Of a stretch of DNA of 64,000 nucleotides, positions 44,109-51,566 are shown in pieces. Position numbers and translations under genes: made by a program. The first letter of the stretch is position 1. Each line of letters starts with the position of its first letter. The DNA comes from Viridibacterium curvum (lineage in GTDB: Bacteria; Pseudomonadota; Gammaproteobacteria; Burkholderiales; Rhodocyclaceae). The DNA lies in the NCBI RefSeq assembly GCF_039544165.1, contig NZ_BAABLD010000001.1:179480-243479 (forward strand). The letters are read 5' to 3'. The notes under the pieces are model-generated. The model had not been told where the DNA came from. It saw only the letters and a list, made by a program, of their open reading frames with translations, and ran no database searches.

Positions 44109-44457
44109 CTGCTGCTGGAGCAAGTGGAGCGAGCGGACAGCTGGCAAGGCGGCTCGCACAGCAGTACTGGCGTACTGCGAGCAAGCCAACGCCGCCAGAT
44201 GTTCACGCTGCCCGCTTGATGCGGCGGCAGAAAATAAAAACCCCCGGCGTTGGCCGGGGGCAAAACAACCTGGAAGGCCCGGGGGAGCACAGCCAGGCGC
44301 CCGCTCAGGGAGGTGAAGCGGGAGACGACGCTGCGGGGGGCGGCGCCATCTGTTTGCATAGAGCGCTGGGCTTGAGGAAAAGTTCCGGCGGCAATTTGTA
44401 AAAAATCATGTGTGGCCAGCGCCTGTTGCGTGGGCCGCCGTTTCAGGATCTTTCACC
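44109..44457. other. Intergenic region between engB and hemB
   Basis: 349 bases with no convincing protein gene. It should hold the hemB promoter. It contains a strong terminator that points to the minus strand (44241-44260) and, 40 bases further right, a stem-loop CCCGCT/AGCGGG (44300-44322). On the minus strand that loop reads TCACCTCCCTG. A minus-strand small RNA is possible; see findings. Confidence 0.5.
44241..44260 (-). terminator. Minus-strand intrinsic terminator without an annotated gene
   Basis: Stem CCCCCGGC/GCCGGGGG (44241-44248 with 44253-44260). On the minus strand it is followed by TTTTTATTTT, an excellent terminator; on the plus strand the bases that follow are CAAAACAACC. 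The nearest genes on both sides are on the plus strand. Confidence 0.7.
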
Positions 44458-45480
44458 ATGAGTGCTACGTCCCGCTTCGTGTCCAGCCATTTTCCCGATA
44501 CCCGCATGCGCCGCATGCGCCGTGATGATTTCTCGCGCCGCCTGATGCAGGAGCATCGTTTGTCAGCGGACGACCTCATTCTTCCGGTCTTCGTGCTCGA
44601 CGGCAGCGGTCGCGAAGAGGCTGTAGCGTCCATGCCGGGGGTGAGCCGGCGCAGCATCGACGGCACACTGAAGATTGCCGAGCGTGCGCTGGCCCTGGGC
44701 ATTCCCGCGCTGGCCTTGTTTCCAGTGATCGACACAAGCCTCAAGACGGCGGATGCGGCCGAGGCCTGGAACCCTGAGGGCTTGGTGCCGCGCACGGTGC
44801 AGGCGCTCAAGTCGCACTTCCCTGAGCTTGGTGTCATCACCGACGTGGCGCTCGATCCCTACACCAGTCATGGTCAGGACGGCCTTATTGACGACACGGG
44901 CTACGTGCTCAACGACGAGACCCTTGCTGCACTGGAAAAGCAGGCGCTGTGTCATGCCGCCGCAGGTGCTGATGTAGTCGCACCCAGCGACATGATGGAT
45001 GGCCGCGTGGGCCGTCTGCGTGCGGCGCTGGAGTCTGGTGGGCACATCCACACGCGCATCCTGGCTTACTCCGCCAAGTACGCATCAGCGTTCTATGGTC
45101 CCTTCCGCGATGCAGTGGGGTCCGCCGGCAATCTGGGCAAGGGCAACAAGAAGAGCTATCAGATGGATCCTGCCAATAGCGATGAGGCCGTGCGCGAAGT
45201 GGCGCTCGACATCGCCGAAGGCGCTGACATGGTAATGGTCAAACCGGGAATGCCTTATCTCGACATAGTGCGCCGTGTGAAAAGCGAACTCGCTGTGCCG
45301 ACGTTTGTCTACCAGGTGAGTGGTGAGTACGCCATGCTGAAGGCTGCTGCAGCCAATGGCTGGCTGGACGAACGTGCCTGCGTGCTGGAGTCCCTGCTGG
45401 CCTTCAAGCGCGCAGGTGCTGACGGCGTGCTCAGCTACTTTGCTTTGGAAGCTGCGCAGTGGCTGGTGGAGGGAAAGTAG
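44458..45480 (+). CDS. hemB: Delta-aminolevulinic acid dehydratase (porphobilinogen synthase)
   Basis: Condenses two 5-aminolevulinate molecules to porphobilinogen in heme synthesis. In the 340 residues the Schiff-base lysines are K207 (YSAKYASAFYGPFRDA) and K262 (MVKPGMPYLDI). The metal loop reads DVALDPYTSHGQDG, with Asp where zinc enzymes have Cys, so this is the magnesium-dependent type. SDMMDGRVGRLRAALE and QVSGEYAMLKAAA are also standard. The ATG at 44458 is chosen over an upstream GTG; AGGA lies ten bases before it. Confidence 0.97.
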   Translation: MSATSRFVSSHFPDTRMRRMRRDDFSRRLMQEHRLSADDLILPVFVLDGSGREEAVASMPGVSRRSIDGTLKIAERALALGIPALALFPVIDTSLKTADAAEAWNPEGLVPRTVQALKSHFPELGVITDVALDPYTSHGQDGLIDDTGYVLNDETLAALEKQALCHAAAGADVVAPSDMMDGRVGRLRAALESGGHIHTRILAYSAKYASAFYGPFRDAVGSAGNLGKGNKKSYQMDPANSDEAVREVALDIAEGADMVMVKPGMPYLDIVRRVKSELAVPTFVYQVSGEYAMLKAAAANGWLDERACVLESLLAFKRAGADGVLSYFALEAAQWLVEGK

Positions 45481-45635
45481 TCTTTCTGTGTTGCATTTGG
45501 CATGGCAGCTGCTGCGTTGCCGCAGCTGCGACGCAACATCGAAAGTGCTCAACTCTGCGCCGATCCTGCCGTTTTCCGGATTAGCCGGATCGCATTTCTG
45601 GCCTCGCGGTGGCGATCCGGCAGCGAGGAGTCATC

Positions 45636-46217
45636 ATGGATCGTGCGTCACGCTATCGCGCGTTTGTTGTCTCTCTGCTTGCTGGACTTGCCGGTTGCCT
45701 GAGCGGCTGCATCAGCATCCTGCCCTCGTCGGAAAGTGCCACGAAATCGGCGTGGCCAAACTTCGCCGAGGTCAAGCAAGCCTATGACCGCCTGGAGCCA
45801 CAGGTCGCAACAGTTGACGACCTGAAGCGTGAGAAATTCCATCCTGGAGTGAACCCGCAGGTATCGACCTTGCCGCAGACAGAAGTCCTGCGTCGCTTCT
45901 ACATCTCCAATATGCCTTCGGAATTCATAGACAAGGGTGTCTACGCCTGTCTGGCTGCGCATGGCCGGTGTGAGGTCTATGAAATCGAGATCCGGCAGAT
46001 GAACAGGCAGCGCGTGGGCAATCCGGCGCTTGATGTGACAACCTTCAAGCGGGATACCGAGATCCGCGGCTGGCGCTTTACCGCTCTGTTCCTCGTGCAC
46101 GATGGCGTGCTGGTCTACAAGACCTGGGGCGGCCAGGCCGAAGTGGCAGAACGTGAGAACGTAACCAATCCGCTGGGGCCGGTGCAGACCATCACACCGC
46201 AGCTCTTCGGGCTGTGA
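45636..46217 (+). CDS. Putative lipoprotein of unknown function
   Basis: A 193-residue protein with an N-terminal lipoprotein signal: MDRASRYRAFVVSLLAGLAG then C21 (lipobox LAGC), with a second candidate LSGC at C25. The mature part contains FAEVKQAYDRLEPQVATVDDLK and FKRDTEIRGWRFTALFLV and is otherwise unremarkable; VATVDDLK with FHP suggests a BamE/SmpA-like fold, which is only a guess. GAGGAG precedes the ATG at 45636 at good spacing. I do not recognise a named family. Confidence 0.75.
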   Translation: MDRASRYRAFVVSLLAGLAGCLSGCISILPSSESATKSAWPNFAEVKQAYDRLEPQVATVDDLKREKFHPGVNPQVSTLPQTEVLRRFYISNMPSEFIDKGVYACLAAHGRCEVYEIEIRQMNRQRVGNPALDVTTFKRDTEIRGWRFTALFLVHDGVLVYKTWGGQAEVAERENVTNPLGPVQTITPQLFGL

Positions 46218-46226
46218 GCGGATGAC

Positions 46227-46910
46227 TCAGACGATGGGCTGCGTACGTCGGTACATGATGCGGCGGCCCAGTTCGAGAACGCTGCGCAGCTTGATGTCGA
46301 CGTAGGGTGGTTTGCCGCCGCCATGCTTGCCGTGACGTGTGATCCATACGGTTTGCATGCCCAGCTTCTTGGCGCTGGCAAGGTTGGCACAATCGTCTTC
46401 GACGAGAATGCAGCGAGATGCCGGTACCCGCAGATGTGACAATACTTTGCGGAAAGCCCGTGCTTGCGGTTTGGGGCGCAGGCCCAGTTGCTCGATGCCG
46501 AAGACTTGATCGAAGCAGAGCAGCACGCCCATTTCTTCAAGCACGGCAAGTACGTAGGCGAGCGGGCCGTTGGAAACCACAACCTTGCGGCCTGGCAAGC
46601 GCCGCAGCATGCCGCGTAACTCATTCTCGAAGACCAGCATGGCCGGTAGGTTGGCGAACTGGTGAGTGTGGTGAAGGAAGTGATGCGGGTCTGTGTTGTG
46701 GTGACGCATCAGCCCCAGGAGCGTTGCGCCATAGCGGTGCCAGTAGCTGACGCGCAGGTGTTCGGCTTCAGCAGGTTCGATGTCAAGGTGTTCGACGATG
46801 TAGCGCGTCATCGCCACATTGATGTGCGGAAAGATGTGCGCGCTGGTGTTGTGCAGCGTATTGTCGAGATCGAATAGCCAGACCGGGTTGGTGCTGCCCG
46901 CGGTGCTCAT
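46227..46910 (-). CDS. HAD-family pyrimidine 5'-nucleotidase-like phosphatase
   Basis: A 227-residue HAD hydrolase. Motif I is FDLDNTL with nucleophile D14 and acid D16; motif II VVVSNGP; motif III includes KPQARAFRKVL; motif IV LVEDDCANLASAK. The opening WLFDLDNTLHNTSAHIFPHINVAMTRYI is that of the pyrimidine 5'-nucleotidase subgroup common beside argB or in Betaproteobacteria. Its ATG overlaps the bioC stop (ATGA), placing it last in the bioB-nhaD-bioC series. Confidence 0.9.
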   Translation of the reverse strand: MSTAGSTNPVWLFDLDNTLHNTSAHIFPHINVAMTRYIVEHLDIEPAEAEHLRVSYWHRYGATLLGLMRHHNTDPHHFLHHTHQFANLPAMLVFENELRGMLRRLPGRKVVVSNGPLAYVLAVLEEMGVLLCFDQVFGIEQLGLRPKPQARAFRKVLSHLRVPASRCILVEDDCANLASAKKLGMQTVWITRHGKHGGGKPPYVDIKLRSVLELGRRIMYRRTQPIV

Positions 46911-47809
46911 TTGTCACGCTTCCTGAACTGGATCACGGCGCGGCCATCATCCGTAGTCTTCGGCGCAGCTTTCCAGGCGTGGCCGTAAACGATCTCGAAA
47001 GTGGCCGGCAGACGGCCGTCGCGGCGCAACTGTTCGTAACGGTCGCGCGCGGCTTGCCACCCTTGCCTGCCGCTGAGTCCGCGCGGGCGCTGTGTCGATG
47101 CGTTGCTGGCGCCTGCCTGACGCAGGTCGCGCAGCAGGCCGTCAAGATCCTGGTACGTCAAGGTGAGCGTTTCCATGTCCATCACCGGTTCCGCAAAGCC
47201 CGCTTTGACCAGCGCATCGCCCAGATCGTGCATGTCGATAAAGCGGTGCACACGTTCGCCATGTCCGGCGGGCAGTGCCTCGCGCAGCTCGCGCAGCGTG
47301 TCTGGCCCCAGGGTGGAGAACATCAGCATGCCGTCGACTTCGAGCACACGGTGCATCTCGCGCAGCGCAGGCAGCGGGTCGTGCAGCCAGTTGAGCATCA
47401 GGTTGCTCCACACCATCTGCATGCTGGACCGTCTGACCGGCAATTGCTCTGCGTCAGCGCAAATACTTTGTGGTCCAGCGCCGCTCCCCAGCATGCGTTG
47501 CAACCAGCCCGAGCGCGCCGGGCGAGGCAACAGGGCCTGGCACAGGTCGATGCCGGTGAGGCTGGCGTTGGGGTAGCGCCCGGCCAGCAGGGCGAAATCC
47601 GCCCCTGTACCGCAGCCGATGTCGAGGATGCGTGCCGGCTGGTTGCGTATCAGGGCCAGACGCTCTGCCATGCGGCCGGCTACCTCACGACTCAGGAAAT
47701 GCGGATCGCTGGCCGGTTTGTCGCGCCCCGCCAGCGCTGCAGCGGCATGGGCCCGCGCATGGCGGCGGACGGCTTGACGGTCTAGCGTGAAGTCCCGGTC
47801 TGTGCTCAC
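46907..47809 (-). CDS. bioC: Malonyl-ACP O-methyltransferase BioC
   Basis: SAM-dependent methyltransferase that caps malonyl-ACP (or CoA) to start pimelate synthesis for biotin. The 300 residues contain the SAM-binding ILDIGCGTGADFALL, then LTGIDLCQALL, SICADAEQLPV, VWSNLMLNWLHDPLPALREMHRVLEVDGMLMFSTLGPDTLRELR (a BioC hallmark), and a C-terminal RPRGLSGRQGW. The start is GTG at 47809, overlapping the nhaD stop (GTGA). The cognate esterase gene bioH is not in the window. Confidence 0.92.
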   Translation of the reverse strand: MSTDRDFTLDRQAVRRHARAHAAAALAGRDKPASDPHFLSREVAGRMAERLALIRNQPARILDIGCGTGADFALLAGRYPNASLTGIDLCQALLPRPARSGWLQRMLGSGAGPQSICADAEQLPVRRSSMQMVWSNLMLNWLHDPLPALREMHRVLEVDGMLMFSTLGPDTLRELREALPAGHGERVHRFIDMHDLGDALVKAGFAEPVMDMETLTLTYQDLDGLLRDLRQAGASNASTQRPRGLSGRQGWQAARDRYEQLRRDGRLPATFEIVYGHAWKAAPKTTDDGRAVIQFRKRDK

Positions 47810-49071
47810 TGCGAGGGTTTGCTGAGCGTCTGTTCCGCCAGTGCAGGCTCGGCCTTGTGTGGCGCATGCGGTTGCCAGCCCAGCGTGAACAGCATGACGA
47901 AGAATCCGATCACGTAGGCCAGTGCGATGTGCCAGCCGTGACGCAGCCAGAGGGCGACCGAGCGGGCCTCTGGGAACTGGTTGGACAGCGCGACACCGGC
48001 CGAAGAGCCGAACCACAGCATTGAGCCGCCGAAGCCGACCGCGTACGCAAGCATGCCCCAGTCATAGCCGCCCTGCTTGATGGCCAGGGCAGTAAGGGGA
48101 ATGTTGTCAAATACCGCCGAGACGAAGCCCATGCCCAGCGCGGTCTGCCAGGAGGCGAGGGGCAGGCGCTCAACCGGCATCAACGATGCAATGAGCACCA
48201 GCGAGAGCAGGAAGATCGAGCCCTTCAAGGTTTCGGGCAGGAGTTCCCAGTCGTGACGGCGCAGCGGGATTGCCAGCAGCAGCACTATCCACACGGCAGC
48301 GCCCAGCCAGGGAAAGGCGTTGGAGTATTCGTTGAAGCGCAGGTTGACGGTGATGTTGGTGAGCATGGCGCCGATCAGGATGGCGGCGACGATGCCGACG
48401 CGCATCCAGTCGACGCGTGTGTGCGCATGGGCATTCTTGAGGATGGGGCTGAAGGCCTGCTGCTGGCGCGCGGCGATGACGCCGAATACGCACAGTGCGG
48501 TGCCAGCCGCGACGTAGCCATGTACGACGTCAAGCGGCGAGATACCCGCCAGCCATATCATGGTCGTCGTCGTGTCGCCGACTACCGAGCCCGCTCCGCC
48601 TGCATTGGACGCGCCGACAATGGCAGCGAGATAGCCGATGTGCACGCGTGCGCGGAACAGCTGGTGGGCCATGGCGCCACCGATCAGCGCCGCCGCAATG
48701 TTGTCGAGGAACGCAGAGATGACGAACACCATGACCAGCAGCACGAAGCCGCCTTTCCAGTCGTCCGGCAGGTAGTTGGGCAGGACAACGGGCACGTGGC
48801 TCTTTTCGAAGTGGCGAGCTAGCAGTGCGAAGCCGGTCAGCAGGCCCAGCAGGTTGGTCAGCGTGACCCACTCGTGACCAAGATGGCTGAGGAACCCGCC
48901 AATTCCCGGGCCGTGTGCAAAGCCGGTGAAGAGCAGCTTGTAGCCAACCACGCAGACCAGACCGGTCAGCGCGACACGCAGCGCATTGCCGTGGGAGAGT
49001 GCAATGCCGAGCAGGGTGCCGGCGAAGAGGAAGAATTCGAGCGGGATACCGGCAAGTTCGATGGGCGTCAT
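47806..49071 (-). CDS. ArsB/NhaD-family ion antiporter
   Basis: A 421-residue inner-membrane protein with about eleven membrane segments, of the NhaD/ArsB ion-transporter group. Landmarks: LDNIAAALIGGAMAHQLF, GASNAGGAGSVVGDTTTTMIWLAG (the TTT/DTTT motif), MGFVSAVFDNIPLTALAIKQG and FGGSMLWFGSSAGVALSNQFPEA. It is likely a Na+/H+ antiporter, but the ion is not read from sequence. It lies between bioB and bioC on the same strand and its stop overlaps the bioC GTG. Confidence 0.85.
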   Translation of the reverse strand: MTPIELAGIPLEFFLFAGTLLGIALSHGNALRVALTGLVCVVGYKLLFTGFAHGPGIGGFLSHLGHEWVTLTNLLGLLTGFALLARHFEKSHVPVVLPNYLPDDWKGGFVLLVMVFVISAFLDNIAAALIGGAMAHQLFRARVHIGYLAAIVGASNAGGAGSVVGDTTTTMIWLAGISPLDVVHGYVAAGTALCVFGVIAARQQQAFSPILKNAHAHTRVDWMRVGIVAAILIGAMLTNITVNLRFNEYSNAFPWLGAAVWIVLLLAIPLRRHDWELLPETLKGSIFLLSLVLIASLMPVERLPLASWQTALGMGFVSAVFDNIPLTALAIKQGGYDWGMLAYAVGFGGSMLWFGSSAGVALSNQFPEARSVALWLRHGWHIALAYVIGFFVMLFTLGWQPHAPHKAEPALAEQTLSKPSQ

Positions 49072-49216
49072 GATTCAGTTTTGTAAAAAGCGCCTGATGG
49101 AGCGTGAGGGATCCCGGCTGGGCCGCAATCCGACAATTACGACAGTGATCCACTCCGCAAGCGCGTTAAAGAGCGGGTCGGAGGCTTTTCAGCAAGTCCC
49201 GGGCCGCCCTGCATCC

Positions 49217-50236
49217 TTATACCGAACGGATGCCCAGCTTCTCCAGAAGCGCTGCGTCGCCTTCCACATCGGGGTTGCCCGTGGTCAGCAGTTTGTCGCC
49301 GTAGAAGATGGAGTTCGCACCCGCGAGGAAACACATGGATTGAGCCTCGTCAGACATCTCGCGACGACCTGCCGAGAGGCGCACGTAGCTGGTCGGCATG
49401 CTGATGCGCGCCGCAGCGATGGTGCGGATGAATTCGAAGATGTCGATCGCAGGGGTGTCAGCCAGTGGCGTGCCTTCGACGCGCACCAGGTTGTTGATGG
49501 GCACGGATTCGGGCGGCGGTTCCATACTGGCCAGTTGTGAGATCAGTGCGGCCCGTGCGCGTCTGGACTCGCCCATGCCGATGATGCCACCCGAGCAGAC
49601 GTGGATGCCAGCGTCGCGCACCTTGTCGATGGTGTCGTAGCGGTCCGCCTGAGAGTGCGTGCTGATGATGCTGTCGTACATCTCGGCGGCGGTGTCGAGA
49701 TTGTGGTTGTAGTAGTCCAGACCGGCGTCGGCCAGCTTCTGCGCCTGACCTTCACGCAGCATGCCCAGTGTCACGCAGGTTTCGAGGCCCAGTGCCTTCA
49801 CCTGTTTGACCATCTCGATGACGGGTTCGAGATCCCGGTCCTTGGGGCCACGCCAGGCGGCGCCCATGCAGAAGCGTGAGGCGCCGTTTTCCTTGGCGAT
49901 GCGAGCCTTGTCGACGACTTCTGCGACGGCCATCAGCTCTTCGGATTCGAGGCCGGTCTGGTAACGTTTGGCTTGCGAACAGTAGCCGCAGTCTTCCGAG
50001 CAGCCACCGGTCTTGATCGACAGCAAGGTCGAGCGCTGCACGGCGTTGGGGTCGAAATTTTCGCGATGCACCTGCTGGGCGCGGAACATCAGATCGTTGA
50101 ACGGCAGCTCGAACAGGGCCATCACGGCATCCGTGCTCCACTCACCGGCTGCCTCCTTCCGGGTGTTGAGATGCAGCCGGACGGGTTGGGCGGTCTGGGC
50201 GGGCGTGGCAGCGGTCTTGGTCGAGCAGGAGGTCAT
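49217..50236 (-). CDS. bioB: Biotin synthase BioB
   Basis: Radical SAM enzyme that inserts sulfur into dethiobiotin. In the 339 residues the [4Fe-4S] cysteines are C79, C83 and C86 (GGCSEDCGYCSQ); FCMGAAWRGPKDRD, the DYYNHNLDTAAEMYDSI segment and GGIIGMGE are also standard, and LSAGRREMSDEAQSMCFLAGANSIFYGDKLLT is the C-terminal hallmark. The N-terminal 20 residues are a variable extension. A terminator-like hairpin sits 27 bases upstream of its ATG. Confidence 0.98.
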   Translation of the reverse strand: MTSCSTKTAATPAQTAQPVRLHLNTRKEAAGEWSTDAVMALFELPFNDLMFRAQQVHRENFDPNAVQRSTLLSIKTGGCSEDCGYCSQAKRYQTGLESEELMAVAEVVDKARIAKENGASRFCMGAAWRGPKDRDLEPVIEMVKQVKALGLETCVTLGMLREGQAQKLADAGLDYYNHNLDTAAEMYDSIISTHSQADRYDTIDKVRDAGIHVCSGGIIGMGESRRARAALISQLASMEPPPESVPINNLVRVEGTPLADTPAIDIFEFIRTIAAARISMPTSYVRLSAGRREMSDEAQSMCFLAGANSIFYGDKLLTTGNPDVEGDAALLEKLGIRSV

Positions 50237-50262
50237 GTGTTCGAAATGCCTGAAATGAAAAG

Positions 50263-50289
50263 AAAAAATTGCCGCTCAGCGGGCGGCAA
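50263..50289 (-). promoter_or_regulatory. Terminator-like hairpin in the bioB leader
   Basis: Stem TTGCCGC/GCGGCAA (50269-50275 with 50283-50289); on the minus strand it is followed by TTTTTT and then CTTTTC, the shape of an intrinsic terminator, yet it lies upstream of bioB with no minus-strand gene before it. Confidence 0.6.
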
Positions 50290-50295
50290 CCGCGA

Positions 50296-50325
50296 ATGAT
50301 CCCGGAAAGCCAAAAGCCTTGTCAA
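50296..50325 (-). promoter_or_regulatory. Candidate bioB promoter
   Basis: On the minus strand TTGACA (50320-50325), 18 bases, then GATCAT (50296-50301). The -35 is perfect; the -10 matches at four of six. A second TTTGAC lies 13 bases further upstream. Transcription would begin about 50289, right at the hairpin. Confidence 0.4.
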
Positions 50326-50354
50326 ACCGCTTGGTCAAATATGGTCGTACCCTG

Positions 50355-51026
50355 ATGACTGCCGTGTGGCCGCACGAATGCTTCGTTTGTGCGGCCAGGA
50401 CGCGACATGGCGTGCTGTGCGCCGCTTGTGACGGGGATCTGCCGCAGGTGGGAGCGGCTTGCCCCGTGTGCGCCAATCCTTCTCCGGGTGGGCAGCGCTG
50501 CGGCAGTTGCCTCAAGCGCGTGCCGCAGTTCGATGCATCGCGGGCGCTGTTCGAATATCGCCATCCAGTGCGCGAGATGGTGCTGGCACTCAAACACGGG
50601 CAGGGCTTTGCGCTGGCCAACTGGTTCTGTGAAAAGGCCCTCCCGCTGGATGATCTGCAGCCCGATCTGGTGGTGGCCATGCCCTTGCACCCCAGGCGTC
50701 TGGCCGAACGAGGCTTCAATCCAATCATGCTGGTGGCGCGCGAGTTGAGCCGACGCAAGGGCTGGCGGCTGGACATGCAGGGCGTGGTGCGCGACAGCGA
50801 CACCCCGCATCAGGCCGGTCAGGGCCTGAAACAGAGGCTTCGCAACGTGCGCGGGGCGTTCCGCTGTACAACGCGGCTGGACGGCATGCACGTCTTGCTG
50901 ATGGACGATGTGATGACCAGCGGCGCAACGCTCAACGAGCTGGCCCGTACCGTCAAGATTGCCGGTGCTGCGAAGGTCACCAACCTCGTGCTGGCGAGGG
51001 CCGTCATGTCAATGCACGGACGCTGA
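50355..51026 (+). CDS. comF: ComF family phosphoribosyltransferase-like protein
   Basis: A 223-residue ComF-like protein linked in other bacteria to DNA uptake for transformation. The N-terminal double zinc ribbon reads CFVC, CAAC, CPVC and CGSCLKR; the C-terminal phosphoribosyltransferase fold ends in the PRPP loop VLLMDDVMTSGATLNELART; VVAMPLHPRRLAERGFNP and HQAGQGLKQRLRNVRGAF are ComF landmarks. The ATG at 50355 is chosen because an upstream TTG (50319) would sit in the bioB promoter region. With pili encoded elsewhere in the window, competence is possible but not shown. Confidence 0.9.
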   Translation: MTAVWPHECFVCAARTRHGVLCAACDGDLPQVGAACPVCANPSPGGQRCGSCLKRVPQFDASRALFEYRHPVREMVLALKHGQGFALANWFCEKALPLDDLQPDLVVAMPLHPRRLAERGFNPIMLVARELSRRKGWRLDMQGVVRDSDTPHQAGQGLKQRLRNVRGAFRCTTRLDGMHVLLMDDVMTSGATLNELARTVKIAGAAKVTNLVLARAVMSMHGR

Positions 51027-51086
51027 CTGGCCTGGCCGAGTGGCGTAGCATTCGGCACCCGCGCCTACCTGCGACGCCCTTGCGCC

Positions 51087-51563
51087 ATGTTCCACATCAT
51101 TCTGTTCCAGCCCGAGATTCCGCCCAATACCGGCAACATCATGCGCCTGTGTGCCAACACAGGCACCCGTTTGCATCTGGTCAAGCCACTTGGGTTCGAA
51201 CTGAGCGACAAGAACCTGACACGCGCGGGCATGGACTACCGCGAGCGCATGGTATTTACCGAGTACGACAGCTGGGAGGACTGCTGTGCGGCTTTGCCCG
51301 GACAGCGCCTGTTCATGCTCACCACGCATGCCAGCGTGCCGCACGTGCAGCCGGCCTATCAACCGGGTGATGTCTTCGTGTTCGGTCCTGAGTCGCGTGG
51401 CCTGCCGGTCGCATTGCGTGAAAGCGTGCCGCCGGAGCAGCGTTTGCGCATTCCCATGCTGCCGGAGAGTCGTAGTCTCAACCTGGGTAACAGTGCGGCA
51501 GTGATGATTTACGAAGCCTGGCGGCAGCACGGCTTCGCGGGGGCCGCGGGGTCTGGCGCATGA
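51087..51563 (+). CDS. trmL: tRNA (cytidine/uridine-2'-O)-methyltransferase TrmL
   Basis: SPOUT methyltransferase that modifies the wobble base 34 of tRNA-Leu. The 158 residues carry MFHIILFQPEIPPNTGNIMRLC at the start, GFELSDKNLTRAGMDY, FVFGPESRGLP, and the knot motif PMLPESRSLNLGNSAAVMIYEAWRQ. It is the minimal SPOUT length for this family. Its stop is three bases from the stop of the convergent GGDEF gene. Confidence 0.96.
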   Translation: MFHIILFQPEIPPNTGNIMRLCANTGTRLHLVKPLGFELSDKNLTRAGMDYRERMVFTEYDSWEDCCAALPGQRLFMLTTHASVPHVQPAYQPGDVFVFGPESRGLPVALRESVPPEQRLRIPMLPESRSLNLGNSAAVMIYEAWRQHGFAGAAGSGA

Positions 51564-51566
51564 TGG

